From: Perca fluviatilis
Taxonomy: Eukaryota; Chordata; Actinopteri; Perciformes; Percidae
Assembly: GCF_010015445.1 (NCBI RefSeq)
Contig: NC_053134.1
Span: 14,976,629-15,040,628 of the forward strand
DNA: 64,000 nt
Direction of reading: 5' to 3'
Below are positions 11,288-26,462 of this stretch, piece after piece. The notes below the pieces were generated by a model. It was not told where the DNA came from. It was given only the letters and a program-made list of their open reading frames with translations, and did no database searches. Every line of letters starts with the position of its first letter. The stretch's first letter is position 1. The translations under genes and the position numbers were made by a program.

Positions 11288-11382
11288 AACTACAACTACC
11301 AGAATGCACTGCGGCGCATCAATAAATGCTCCCACTGGTGGGTGGCGTAATGCAAGCACTTCACAGACTCAATATGGCGGCC
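11288..11382 (+). promoter_or_regulatory. Promoter-like ZNF143 (SBS) and YY1 motif pair
   Basis: Bases 11288-11307 read AACTACAACTACCAGAATGC, close to the vertebrate ZNF143/Staf site (consensus ACTACAATTCCCAGAATGC), and are followed by ACTGCGGCG. About 65 bases on, AATATGGCGGCC (11371-11382) resembles the YY1 site AAGATGGCGGC. In vertebrates these two often mark TATA-less promoters on the strand where GATGGCGGC reads forward. The ATG inside the YY1 site opens only 21 codons. The alternative is the start of an eroded hAT transposon, since hAT leaders in this window also begin ATGGCGGC. Confidence 0.35.
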
Positions 11383-13968
<2,586 letters not shown>

Positions 13969-14083
13969 CCTCTCTCTCTCTCTTTCAATATCTATTGTAG
14001 CAGCATCTCTCTCCTCCACCAGCACTTCTACCCTTCCATCACTCATCTCCCCAAGAGCACAGCCACTGATGCCTGCCGCCATG
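13969..14083 (-). CDS. Candidate spliced exon (115 bp), unknown protein
   Basis: On the minus strand a pyrimidine tract and acceptor (TTTTTTCCTCAG) precede base 14083, and a donor (AGG|GTAAGAG) follows base 13969. The frame starting at the ATG at 14082 stays open for all 38 codons to the donor, while the other two frames are stopped. It reads MAAGISGCALGEMSDGRVE and then an acidic stretch ending in an Arg-Glu repeat. I do not recognise the protein. Against it, the region is purine-rich on this strand, so open frames and good splice signals can arise by chance, and no partner exon was found. It could be a 5' exon of a fish-specific transcript. Confidence 0.25.
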
Positions 14084-15188
<1,105 letters not shown>

Positions 15189-15205
15189 AATAAAGTATTC
15201 ATCCA

Positions 15206-15540
15206 GACTCCCCAGACTTTTTTTACTGACATTTGTAATACAGTGAAACAAATGGGGAATCAGCATGTAATAATTGGGGGGGATTTCAATCAAGTGAAAA
15301 ACCCAGCACTGGACAAATCAAACCAATCAAGTACAAGGCCAGTACAAAAATCCCAATTACCAATCAAGGTCCTGGAAGAGGAGCTAGGATTGACTGATAT
15401 TTGGAGGCTTCTACATCCTCAAGAGAAAGAGTATACTTTTCACTCTAACCCACACAGTATATATTCCAGAATAGATTAGTTTTTAATATCCAAGCAATTG
15501 CAAGGCATGACTGTTAACACATCAATTGGGAATATAGTAT
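15206..15540 (+). pseudogene. LINE ORF2 endonuclease C-terminal part
   Basis: The frame open to 15477 contains IIGGDFNQV, the GDFN motif of APE-like LINE endonucleases (the Asp and Asn are catalytic in the family), then GLTDIWR and a terminal YSRID-type motif. The N-terminal half of the domain is missing because the element is 5'-truncated. A stop at 15478 ends it and the linker to the reverse transcriptase is much shorter than in full-length L1, indicating an internal deletion. Confidence 0.85.
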
Positions 15541-15541
15541 T

Positions 15542-16900
15542 GTGGAAGTGGTGCGGAGATTTGGATTGGTTGAGTTCTTGTCCCAGGCCTATCTGCCATC
15601 CTTGTCAGAAGAAACACAAAAAGAAATTGGAGGGGATGTTACTTTAGTAGAGGTCCAACAGGCTATAAAGAGTCTAAGTTCTGGGAAGTCCCCAGGGGAC
15701 GACTGTTTTCCTACAGACTTTTATAAGGCATTCTCTGACATGTTAGCCCCAAGTAAGACTACTTAAAGTTTTTCAGGACTTAAAACTGGTAATATGCCAG
15801 AGAGTTTGCAATCTGCTGTAATAATACTTATTCATAAAAAAGGCAAGAACCCTCAGCAGTGCGGTAGCTACCGACCAGTCTCTTTGAGAATTGTGGATGC
15901 TAAAATATTGGCTAAAATTATGGCTACAAAGCTAGAGAAACATTTGCCCAGTCTTATTCACCTGGATCAGGTTGGTTTTATCAATGGAAGGTCTTCAGCA
16001 GACAATGTTGGTAGGTTATTACACTTGGTATGGCAGACAAGGAATAGTGCTGAACCTAAGGTAGCTTTTTCTCTCGACGCTGAAAAAGCGTTCGATAGAG
16101 TAGAATGGGGGTATTTATTTTAGGTGCTACACAAGTTTAGACTGGGCACCCCATTTATAAATTGGGTCAAACTGCTGTATTCCAATCCTAGGGCCTCATT
16201 ATTAACAAGCAGGAAGAAATCCTTAAGTTTCCCCCTCTATAGGGGTACGAGGCAGGGTTGTCCCCTAAGCCCATTGATTTTTGCATTGGCGCTAGAGCCG
16301 TTAGCTGCTGCCATTAGAAACAATGTGAATATTAAGGGAATCCAGGCAGGTAAAAACAGAACATAAGTTACTATTGTACGCGGATGACCTATTGTTACTG
16401 ACCATAAACCAAGAAACAGCAGTACCCCATTTGTTATCACTTAGAGAATCTTTTTTCCGTATATCTGGGTACAAGATAAATTGGGGAAAATGAGAGGCAA
16501 TGCCTTTATCAGGGTTGTGCCCCCCATCTATAAGGAAAAATTGAATGTTTAGATGGCTACCTTCTGGCCTGGTGTATTTGGGCATTAAGATCACCCCAGG
16601 TTTGAAAAACATTATGACAGAAAACCTCCTCCCCCTCATACAGAAAATTGAGAGCACTTTGCAAAACTGGACCAAACTGGGCTTATCCCTGCTGGGTAAG
16701 ATAAACATCCTAAAAATGATCACAGTCCCACAAATCAATTATATTACTTATCTACTACCTGTAAGCTTCCCCTCCTCGTTACTAACAAAGTTTAATAAGG
16801 CAGAAAATTATTTTTTGTGGGCAGGTAAAAGACCTTCTTTTAACAGAATAAAACTATATGCAGCTAAAGAAGTGGGGGGTCTCGGCTTGCCAAGACTGGA
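15542..16900 (+). pseudogene. LINE ORF2 reverse transcriptase, broken
   Basis: Frame pieces spell the conserved reverse transcriptase blocks in order: SSGKSPGDDCFPTDFYK, IHKKGKNPQQCGSYRPVSL, FSLDAEKAFDRVEW (first catalytic Asp), GTRQGCPLSPLIFALALEPL and LLYADDLLLLT (YADD active site at 16377-16388). Stops at 15764 and 16121 and a frameshift near 16364 break the frame. The wording of the blocks fits the L1/Tx1 group of fish. The last piece ends at 16907, where a hAT element interrupts it. Confidence 0.92.
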
Positions 16901-17022
16901 TTGGTACTAGGGATGCACCGAATATTCGCCCACCGAAAATTTTCGGCCGAAATACTTTTATCACCGAAACAATACGGCCGAAAATGTTGTGATGACGCAA
17001 ACAGAAACCGCGACCTGCACGT

Positions 17023-17358
17023 GTGTCAGTACCCGATCCACCTGCAAAGCGTCTGCTAAGCAAAGAGGTTGAGTTGGACCATGGAGTGAAAACAATGAAA
17101 AGTACGCTCTTAGAGTCTGTCAGCACACGTTTCAGTGAGATTTATTCGGATCCTCTGCTCTTCATCACGACTGTACTTGATCCGCGTTATAAAGACCATT
17201 ACTTGGATGCGGAAATAAAGCAGGGCGCACGAGAAATGATCCAGGCCGCGATGGATGCGGAGAACCCGCGTGGAGACGGAGCAGCGCACGGAGCAGCGCC
17301 CAGCGCAGGAGGAGATCAGAGCGCAGAAAAAAAAGACTTGTCTCTCTGCACCAGATGA
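17023..17358 (+). pseudogene. hAT transposase C-terminal fragment (ZBED-like)
   Basis: A 111-residue frame contains SDPLLFITTVLDPRYKDHYL, matching the block before the dimerisation region of ZBED-type hAT transposases (…LDPRYKD…), and then KQGAREMIQAAMD. The catalytic core and BED finger are absent, so the element is an internal-deletion derivative. The frame ends at a stop at 17356. Confidence 0.85.
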
Positions 17359-17413
17359 GGGGCATGCACCCTCGTCTGATATGTTCAGTAAAATCCTGCA
17401 AGAAAGTGCCTCA

Positions 17414-17414
<1 letters not shown>

Positions 17415-17451
<37 letters not shown>

Positions 17452-17460
17452 CAACAACAA
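17415..17460. repeat. (AAT)n(AAC)n trinucleotide array inside the hAT element
   Basis: About eleven AAT units pass into four AAC units; it encodes an Asn run that is not a gene feature. Confidence 0.95.
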
Positions 17461-17730
17461 TAGGTAAGCTATTCTGTTCTTAGGCTACGGTATACTGTAT
17501 GTGACTATCAGATTGTAGCCATATTTCTGCTAGATATTTTTTTAATTAAACTTTAATATTAATTTATACAATTGCAATGCCTTGATTTTAGTAAAGTTAG
17601 GACACAATCATAGCCATAAATGCAATGGTACTAATAATTGGCTTAATTTCTTTCGGTGTTTCGGTTTCCTCTTTTTTCGGTTTTCGGTTTCGGCCAAGAA
17701 TTTTCATTTCGGTGCATCACTAATTGGTAC

Positions 17731-18890
17731 CACTATGCTTTCTCCCTTAACCAGCTGTCCAAAATATATATGGTAGAAGACCAAGCTCCTGCATGGGTCT
17801 CGATGGAAAGGGAACTTACAGATCCGTTCCCCATTCAGGCTTTTATATCGCAAGCAGGTGGAGAAATCCCATTTAGAAATCCACTGTTGGCATTTGCGAG
17901 AAAAACCTGGAGAGTTTCACATCAGGTGACAGGATTAAGACCCTCCTTCACAAAAAAAAAAAAAATCAATCTGGCATAACAAACTATTGAAAGTAGGCAC
18001 AAAAGAAAACTCTCTATTGGAAGACATTGGTGGAGGCGGGAATTATTATTTTTTTGAAGATGTGTTCAAAGATGATGTGTTCATGACATTTGAACAGATA
18101 AGGACCACGTATAACATTCCTAAGAAAGAGTTTTGGAAATATCTTCAGCTGAGAAGCTGTATAATGTCATTACAAAGAAAATCTCCCCTAACATCTTATA
18201 CTGTGATACAGGAAAGATTTCAGGGAGGTCAGCTGGTTGGGGGCGGCGCATCTAGATTTTAAGGTCTTATGCAACAGGCTCATCCACCGAGGCTCAGTGG
18301 CCTCAAGAGAGCATGGGAGGAGGAATTGGAGGTTGGGAAAGCTGATGAGACGTGGGAGGAAGTTGTGGGGTCCTGGTATAAGATGTCAAGGGAAGTTCAG
18401 ACTCAATTGATTACTTATAGGATCATTCATAGGGGTTACTGGACTCCCTGTAAGATGGCGAGACTAAAATTATTGGATTCAGATATATGCTGGAGATGCG
18501 AAGAAGCAGAGGCACATTGATGCATATAATATATGAATGTCAAATTTATGGGAAGATATTCTAACATTCATAAACAAAGTACTTCGAGCAGACTTGATAC
18601 AGAACCCGGCACTTTGTATATCAGGTGTAATACCAGCAGGGGTGGGCCCGTCAGTTCAACAGACTATGGTGCAGACTGGCCCTTACCACAGGTTGTAGAA
18701 TTGTGCTAAGACATTGGAAAACAAAACGCATCATCCCTTTCAACAAATGGTGTGGAGAAATGACCAAAATGGCCAGCTATGAACAATTCATTTTTAACTT
18801 GGACAGGAGGTATTTTGGAAAATATGGGGCCCCTACATGAATGCAATACTTAATGGGGGAGAATTTGACTAAATGATTTTAATGTATGTA
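17731..18890 (+). pseudogene. LINE ORF2 C-terminal region, broken
   Basis: The LINE frame resumes directly after the hAT duplication and runs through YHYAFSLNQLSKIYM, EFWKYLQLRS and SWYKMSREVQTQLITYRIIH to CWRCEEAEAH, the start of the CxxC...H...C zinc-knuckle typical of L1 ORF2 C-termini. Several frameshifts and an A run near 17953 break it. The following sequence to 19145 is the 3' UTR and A-rich tail. Confidence 0.87.
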
Positions 18891-19162
18891 TAAGTCACTA
18901 CTAAGATATGTGAGAGATGACTGGTATTGTATGATATTGGTAGAATACTCATTTGTGCTACTGGTGTGATGATATGTGAAAGGTATGGAGACGAGTTAGA
19001 CCAATGTTTACCCTGTGTATGTATATTTCTTATTTATTCTTTTTTTTTCGCTCATTTGTTATCTCTCCCATTTTTGCTTAGAGAGAGATCACTATTGTTC
19101 TTGTCTGTTTCTATAAAAGGCAATAAAAATGTGAATGACAAAAAAAATAAAGTATTCATCCA

Positions 19163-19799
19163 TCCATCTATCCATTCATTGAACCAGAAAAGACTTTGCC
19201 ACAACATGAATTAAAATGTACAACCATCCGCAGTCTCTCAAATCTACAGCAGGATCCCGCAGAGCAGCCCTGCAGAACTCTCTCCAGCAGAGCACCTGAG
19301 AGTCACCATTAGAATCTTAATCGAGAGAATGAGGTAAATTATTTTTATTATATAAACTATTTTTATTGGTTGGAATGCCATTGTTCAGCTGAAGGTCCAT
19401 ACACATATTCCTTCCATCTCGAATCCCCCATAACTGGAGGGTTCTATACTGTGAACTGTTTAGAATAGCCAGATGTATGAGCGGACCATTATTTTTTCAG
19501 TTGGACAGCTTTTAGACTCCTTTACTTTGTTGTCCAATCCAGTGTGTACTACTCAGACTATAAACTGAGGTCAAATACTTTAGAAAAACAATCAGGCAGT
19601 GATTGTACATGATCGGGTCGTATCCTGCTGTAGTTTTGTTACCCAGAGTAACTGTTTTATGTAGTGATATAGAGTGACACTGGGCTACACACGTCCTTGT
19701 AACTGAAGATACATCCAGGCAACTTCGGTTTCAAGTTACCTAACTTCTGTCTCATTACTGAATAGGAGACTACTGCCGTGCAATAACAGTGCTTACGAG
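19163..19799. other. Non-coding stretch
   Basis: Starts with a few ATCC/ATCT units immediately after the LINE duplication. Otherwise nothing recognised. Confidence 0.5.
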
Positions 19800-20300
19800 G
19801 GGCGGGGGATAAAGGATTAGCAGTGATATATTGGCACTGAAGAGATGCACATATTTTTTCGGGCAAAATCATGTGAAATGAGAGGGCAAAACTAATTCTT
19901 TCATGAGTCCACAGAGAGATCATAGACAAATGATGCTGGCACCGCTAGCCTAACAGAGTTGTTACACACTTGCCAGTTTTGGATCTGTAAGCCTGCAACG
20001 AACCTTCCTAATTGTATATTTAATCAAATAAAAGTAAAAAAAATAAAAATAAAGTCGTTCACAAGGATAGCAGAGAGGAGGGAATTGCAAAAGATTGGCA
20101 CTGACATATTGACGATGGAGAGCCAGCAAACAGTTGGCAGTGATATGCCAGGGCCCTTATAAACACATCTAATTGCATATTAGATAAAGTAAAAATAATA
20201 TAGGAAACATGAACAGGTTTCATAGTGAAGGATATACAGGCAAGAATAACAAAAGATTGGCACTGAAAAGTTGGCAACCATTCTGGAGTGGTGTCTACAA
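19800..20300. repeat. Degenerate repeated phrases (TTGGCACTGA)
   Basis: TTGGCACTGA occurs at 19831, 20095 and 20257, and a variant TTGACACTGA at 20864; GGCAGTGATAT and GCAGTGATATATT variants lie between. Around the second and third copies longer context is shared (CTAATTG(T/C)ATATT...AAAGTAAAAA...CAAAAGATTGGCACTGA), suggesting an old imperfect tandem duplication with a period of about 160 bp. Confidence 0.45.
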
Positions 20301-22036
20301 GCTTTCAAGCTCTTTTAATTGAATCTGTTCAGAAGAAAACTAATAAAAGTTAAATAAATAAATCCTTGTCAGGCATCTAGGGATATAGTACAGAAATTGC
20401 GAGGGTGGGAAACATTTCACTATGTTGTCTGTGGGCATCTAATAAAAGTGTTTAATTAAAGCAAACAGCATAAAGTGAGAAAATATTTTATTCAGAAATA
20501 CATATGTTGGTTAGATACTGAAATAAATGGCAACTGCCATTTACGTTGAGCTGCCTTTGCATCTGTAACACAATGTTTTATTTGATCAAGTGTAATTTAA
20601 TAAAAAGGAAGAAATGGCCTAAAATAGAGGAATGGTATGAGAGGAGGAAGATGGTTGGAAAGTTGCTGGAGGATATGGGTGCATCTAACTTTATCTCAAT
20701 ACATTTGTTGAATTTGTTGAAAGTGAAATAACTTTGATCTCTTCCTCCAAGGGATCAAAAGCCAGTACATTACTTAAAAGGTGCATTTTACTTCACTGTA
20801 ACATCAAATTCAAAAGTCATAATTCTACACAGAGAGCTGGAGGTGGGAACACGTGCTGGAAGGTTGACACTGATTTGACATTAAAATGGTAGGGAGTCTG
20901 TTTGTAGGCATGTAATGATGTCTAGAAACCACATTCATATTTGATGGAGGGTAATGAAATATGAATGTGAGAAAGTAAGAGGAATACATCCTCGAAAGCT
21001 AGAACTGGGAAGAAACACCAAAAAAGTGCTTCACCTTTATTTAACCTGACAGCCATAGCAAGAAACATGGTGATGTTTGACAAACTGAGGTATTCCCCTG
21101 TTTGTTACTAAGCCAGCTCCACTGGGCATTTCAGTGCTTTGCTCAATAGCACTGAAACAGGACGGGTTTACTGAGGATCAAATGCTTGTCATGTGCTTAC
21201 CTTTGCCAAAAGACTATTGTGAGAACACAAACAAGCAAGGTTGCATAGCCGGAAAGTTATTATAGAATTGGCATTACAGGATATATAACATCAACAGTGC
21301 CTCTACTTCTGGCGCTTCTGCTAGCAATGCCTGGAGTGGATACACACAGACAGAACCTGGTTCTGCTGACCTTACATGGACTGCATTTATTTCATAACAT
21401 TTCACAAGCCTCAAAGCCCAAAATGAAAGGCAGAAATTCACCTTTTATGCAAAAAAAGCTCCAACAAATTACAGAGAGAAATAGATCAAAGAGGAGATAC
21501 CTTCAGTTGGCTCAACAGACATAAAATGCGACCACAAGTGTTTTGGCTTAAGAGGACAAAGAGGCTCTGGAAAAACTGTTGCACTCTTGCTTTTACTATG
21601 AAGTCCATTCTCTGGACTCAGGGAATTCATTCTGGGATTTGCGGAAAGTACAACAACAAAATGTTTATACATTTGTGACTAAATTACTGTGAGTGAGAAT
21701 TGATCTCACAGGAATAGCAGAACAAGAACACACTAACCTTCAATACATTCTGTACATGCACCATGCACACTCAGACCTAGGTGTTGCTGTTTACTCTCTT
21801 CTCAGTTTGAGTTTGCATGATCAAACTGACAAAAGCGAGAGCACAACTTTGAAGATACCGAGCGAAGGAAACCCCTGCTGCTTGCTATAATCTGGAGACA
21901 CAGTTCCTCTAAACAGCTCCCATTCTCAATTCTGTCCTTGGCTCTTAAAACGTGTTCTGCATTTATTAATCTGTCCCTGCACACTGTCAGATCTTGATCA
22001 TCATTTAAAGACTTGTGTCCAGAAATGTGAAAACAG
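20301..22036. other. Non-coding stretch
   Basis: AT-rich DNA. One further diverged copy of the TTGACACTGA phrase lies at 20864. No gene recognised. Confidence 0.5.
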
Positions 22037-22044
22037 ATATCTGC

Positions 22045-22804
22045 TAGGGGTGGTACGGTGCATGAAAAAACATCCGAACCACTCGGTTCGGAGCGTGTGT
22101 GTGCCGCACGGTTCGTCAGTACACTGTTAATGTGCATTAACCACTTACTGCCGTAGTGCCCACTTTCGACACCTATGTTAAAACACTTACTGGAAATGAC
22201 GAGCGGGATGAGTTTGACGAACGCAACCCATGGCAGCTGATTGGACGATCACGTCACATGGGTCTTGCTGCTCCCGAATTTCAAAACAGACTTTAATGGC
22301 GGCTCGTTCAGAATACGATCTTGTATTTTAAGCGAGAAATAGGCCATGCAGTTGCTGAATCTGTCTTCATTTCAGATCGACAAAGGTCAGTTTAAAAGAT
22401 TTTCGTCAGATTTTGAGAGACACCGAGCCGACCGCTCCTCAAGTGGAGTGGGGTGCTTCTGCTGCTGCTGGTCACGTCACATGCAGAAATGTCAAGTGGG
22501 AGAGAGGCTGCCCGGAGTTGGAGGATGCGCCAGCGTCGTTTATAGTCTGGTGTGTGGGAACATTTTGGATTTCACCATGTTACCTATGATGAAATAAAAC
22601 AATATATACAACTGCCACTGTGTGCATGTATTGTGCAACATGCATTCAATAGGCTAATTTTAGCTATATATCATATGCTGAAGTATATTCTGGAGTGTTA
22701 AAGATTAAAAGAAAAAATAACAGGAACCGTACAGAACCGAAAACCGTGACCCTAAAACAGTGATACGAACCGAACCGTGGGTTTTGTGAACCGTACCACC
22801 CCTA
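22045..22804 (+). mobile_element. hAT element, 760 bp, perfect 8-bp duplication
   Basis: Both ends carry the 15-bp inverted repeat TAGGGGTGGTACGGT, flanked by a perfect duplication, ATATCTGC, at 22037-22044 and 22805-22812. An internal segment around 22232-22400 begins a short frame MAARSEYDLVF and is closely similar to 63006-63210. The right subterminal region is rich in CGAACCG/ACCGTAC repeats, possible transposase-binding sites. Non-autonomous. Confidence 0.96.
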
Positions 22805-22812
22805 ATATCTGC

Positions 22813-23124
22813 CCTTGCCACACATTGCGCTGCTGTGTATTTGCAGTTGTGACACTCCACATCCAATGTGAGAATATTAAGTTTCCTCTCAGCAGAAGCT
22901 CATTCAGACCCTGTTCACCATTACCAGACTGTCAATACATCATGGATTCTACCTAATTCTACACTGTCGCCATGTGTAGCCACATCACCACTGCCTCCTC
23001 GCACCCCACAAGTTGATTTACAAAATAAGAGCCTGTTATCTGTCAGTTTAACTGTTGTAATTGTGTGTCTAATAAATACATATGCATGAACATACTCTAG
23101 AAACATTGTTATGCATCACTTTCT

Positions 23125-23126
<2 letters not shown>
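22813..23126. other. Non-coding stretch
   Basis: Nothing recognised. Confidence 0.5.

Positions 23127-23190
<64 letters not shown>
23127..23190. repeat. (CA)n microsatellite
   Basis: About 32 CA units. Confidence 0.97.
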
Positions 23191-23193
<3 letters not shown>

Positions 23194-23478
23194 CCACAGC
23201 TGACCCTCAAAGTCTGTTTCTTTCTCCCAGGGAGAATAACAGAGAAAGAAGAAAATGTTTTTTTGGGGTAAACAATCTGCCCTAATCTACAGAGAAATGC
23301 TTCTCATCACCCCCTCCATTCATTGCCATCCCTAGTTCCCATCAGCAGAGCTCACTACCCATGACACCCACCCACCCGCACACCAACACACACGTACACA
23401 CACACGTACACACACAACAACCACAGGCTACACACTCGGATACTTAGACAGAGATACTCTTTTATCGGTCTCTCTGAA

Positions 23479-23732
23479 CAGACAATCAATGAGCTATGTT
23501 CAATTAGCCAAGCCCCAGCCCCCAGTAGCTCAGCTGCAAGATGGGTATATGTGTACCCCCCCCCCCCACACACACACACACACACACAGCTTGAAGACAG
23601 CTTTTTGAAACTCCTGCACACTTCTCTTTACACACATATACACCTCAGCTCAAGTAGTATTCATTCAGAGATAGACAGAAAATCCAGCACACAAGGCCAC
23701 AGCTGTCCATACACACTAGACAATACATTTTC
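23479..23732 (+). repeat. Local duplication 1, left copy
   Basis: Bases 23479-23551 match 25164-25236 with one mismatch in 73. After a C run and CA array, GCTTGAAGACAGC (23589) onward matches 25402 onward, through CACAGCTGTCCATACACACT to about 23732 (partner end 25571). This copy lacks about 140 bases present in the right copy. It is not a recognised transposon. Confidence 0.92.
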
Positions 23733-24832
23733 TCTGAACTCCTGGGGGTAGGTAGATGTGTGCACGTGTGTGTGCGCAAGTGTGTATGTGTGTGTGTTGC
23801 GGTCAATGTTTTCACAGTGTCACCAAACAGGATGGAAATTCCCTCAAGCAGCTTTTATACTATCAAAAGAAGCACCATGGACAGATTCATACAATGCAGA
23901 GAGAGAGGGGGGGGGGGGGTACTGGCAAGGAAATCTGTACCCGCTGGTTTCACCAAAGAGCACCACCAATGCTAACAAGCCATTTTAAAGACAGGAAAAA
24001 TGTAGATTTGTTTCAAGCAAATGTGGCAAAACAGTCGGTGACAGAAAATTCAAAATGGAACAAAGACCTACTTCTGCTGGGCTCTCACAAGAGTAGACTT
24101 GTATCCCGCTGAGACTCTGTCCCATGACAGGCAAAATATTACTCCCCTTGGGGATAAAAAATAAAATAAAAATAGGGTCGTCTCCATGACGTAAAAGCTA
24201 TAGTATATAATGGTAGTGTCACACTGCAATGAGGGCAATAGGGTGGCCTGCTGAAGTGTTGAGCAAGTTACTACCAACTTCAAACATCTTTACTCTTTGG
24301 GAGAAAGTCTGCAAAATCAGTGTTAATCTGTAAGGAAGAGTGTCCGTTTTGAACTGTATTTGATGTCACATTAATCCAATAACATAAACAGTCGTTGTTG
24401 ACCACTGCAGAAGTTAAACTGAGCAGGAGTATGCCATAAAGCTGTTGTTAAAATAAAGGAGACGCTGAATGATTTTCTCAACCATATTTTCACCAGATGG
24501 TCTTCGGATTCAAGCTGTTGCCACCTCATTACCATAGTTTTATTTGAAACGTTCATTCACAAATTGGGTTGAAAAACACTTAGAATCCTATTTTGGGGGT
24601 TGAATAAGTCACTGAACAATGTGAATGTCCGTGAACAGACGTGGTTTTTTGGTAAGTATTGTACAATGTGATAGAATTTTAATGATTGTTTTCATGCATC
24701 CTTGCGCACGGCCTTGTCTGTTATCAGCAGTTACAAGATGCAGATGAACACCAAGATTCTTCGGTCTTTCTAAATGGCAAATAAACAAGAGTTGAAATCA
24801 ATCTGTAACCGAGACACACACCCACACACACA
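23733..24832. other. Spacer between duplicated blocks
   Basis: Contains a GTGTGC-rich run at 23756-23799 and a G13 run near 23907. No gene recognised. Confidence 0.5.
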
Positions 24833-25037
<205 letters not shown>

Positions 25038-25163
25038 CACTTCTGTCTCACTGTCAATGTCCAAAATCCTAAAAATCTTTTTCCCTGCCACACACACAGG
25101 CACATCACCATCTCCCTGTGGCCAGTCACTATAGATTTCCAAGCACTTCCCATCTCAGATAAC

Positions 25164-25571
25164 CAGACAATCAATGAGCTATGTTCAATTAGCCGAGCCC
25201 CAGCCCCCAGTAGCTCAGCTGCAAGATGGGTATATGTAGCTGTGTGTGTGAGTGGCAGGTTGATGGGATGTGTGGTTTTGTGTTACCTGATAGGTGCTCT
25301 TAGGGCAGAGCTCCAGTCCCCATATCTGATGTAGGCCCAAGCTAATTGAGTGGCCTCTAGACACATAGACACCCATCCCCCCCCCCACACACACACACAA
25401 ACCTTGAAGACAGCTTTTTGAAACTCCTGCACACCTGCCCACTTCTCTTTGCACACATACACACTTCGGCTCAAGTCTCCAGTATTCATTCAGAGATAGA
25501 CACATACACACTTACACAGCAAATCCAGCACACAGACCACAGCTGTCCATACACACTAGACAATACATTTC
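25164..25571 (+). repeat. Local duplication 1, right copy
   Basis: Partner of 23479-23732, in the same orientation, about 1.69 kb downstream. It carries about 140 extra bases (25237-25376) between the two shared blocks. Confidence 0.92.
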
Positions 25572-25584
25572 ACACATGAATATA

Positions 25585-26462
25585 CAGTTGTGGCCAAAAG
25601 TTTACATACAGTTGTAAAGAACATGTATGTCATGGCAGTTTGAGTTTCCAATAATTAATAAAATTCCTATTTTTCTGTGATGGAATCATTGGAGGCCATA
25701 CTTCATAGTCACAAAAAACATGAAATTAGTTTTTTTACCAAATCTACAAGGTCAAAAATATATATATATACAGCAATGTTAATATTTGGTTGAATGTCCC
25801 TTGGACATTTTCACCTCGATTAGGGGCTTTTGGTAGCCATCCACAAGCTTCTGGTTGAATCTTTGACCACTCCTCCTGACAGATTTGGTGCAGTTCAGCT
25901 ACATTTGTTGGCTTTCTGATACAGACTTGTTTCTTTAGCAACATCCACATGTTCTCGATGGGGTTCCAGTAAGGACTAAAACCTTAATTCTAGCCTGATT
26001 TAGCCATTCCTTTACCACCTTTGGTGTGTGTTTGGGGTCATTGTCCTGCTGAAACGCCCAACTGCGTCCAATGCCCAACAGTCTGACTGATGGTTTTAGG
26101 TTACCATGCATGACGCTAGGTATGGTGTTCTTGGGGGTTAAAGGATTCACCTTTTCTCCTCAAAACATACCGTACTTCTGGTCATTGTGGCCAAATAGCT
26201 TGATTTATGTTTCATCTGACCACAGGACTTTCCTCCAGAAGCCTTGGCCTTTGTCCATGTGATCAGCAGCAAACTTCAGTCGAGCCTTAAGGTGCCACTT
26301 CAGGAGCAAGGGCTTCCTTCTTGCACAGCAGCCACTCAGCCCATGGCGATGTAAAACACGCTTAACTGTGGACACTGACACATGTGTCCCAGCAGCTTCT
26401 GTATGTAAACTTCTGGCCACATTTGTAGAGACAGACAGAGCTGCTGTGCAACATATCCATAC
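25585..26462 (-). mobile_element. Tc1/mariner element, minus strand, one end preserved
   Basis: The end begins CAGTTGTGGCCAAAAGTTTA next to a TA dinucleotide, as for Tc1/mariner insertions. Minus-strand frames encode most of a decayed transposase. At 26463 the element is interrupted by a hAT insertion, and I cannot recognise its other half beyond that hAT (after 28318), so it was probably truncated earlier. Confidence 0.9.
25744..26420 (-). pseudogene. Tc1 transposase, decayed
   Basis: Three minus-strand frame pieces cover most of the protein in order: STVKRVLHRHGLSG and ARRKPLL (end of the DNA-binding part), VLWSDET (first catalytic Asp), FQQDNDPKHT (second catalytic Asp) and PIENMW (catalytic Glu), the DDE signature of Tc1 transposases. 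Stops and frameshifts separate the pieces and the N-terminal HTH is missing. No function is expected. Confidence 0.92.

Larger units (their letters stand above)
16908..17722 (+). mobile_element. hAT element, 815 bp, inserted in the LINE
   Basis: Begins TAGGGATGCACCGAA; the inverse of its right end reads TAGTGATGCACCGAA. It is flanked by a perfect 8-bp duplication, ATTGGTAC, at 16900-16907 and 17723-17730. Removing the element and one duplication rejoins the LINE reading frame (GLPRLDW... continuing YHYAFSLNQL), proving that it landed in an existing LINE copy. It carries a C-terminal transposase fragment (17023-17358) and an AAT/AAC array. Confidence 0.96.
15206..19145 (+). mobile_element. 5'-truncated L1-like LINE, split by a hAT insertion
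   Basis: A 17-bp direct repeat, AATAAAGTATTCATCCA, occurs at 15189-15205 and again at 19146-19162 just after an A-rich tail (AATGACAAAAAAA). This fixes the boundaries of a target-primed insertion. Inside are, in order, the end of an APE-type endonuclease, a reverse transcriptase and an L1-type C-terminal region, followed by a 3' UTR. The 5' end is truncated within the endonuclease, and the endonuclease-RT linker is shortened. A hAT element with its duplication occupies 16908-17730. Without it the LINE is about 3.1 kb. It is dead because of stops and frameshifts. Confidence 0.93.
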
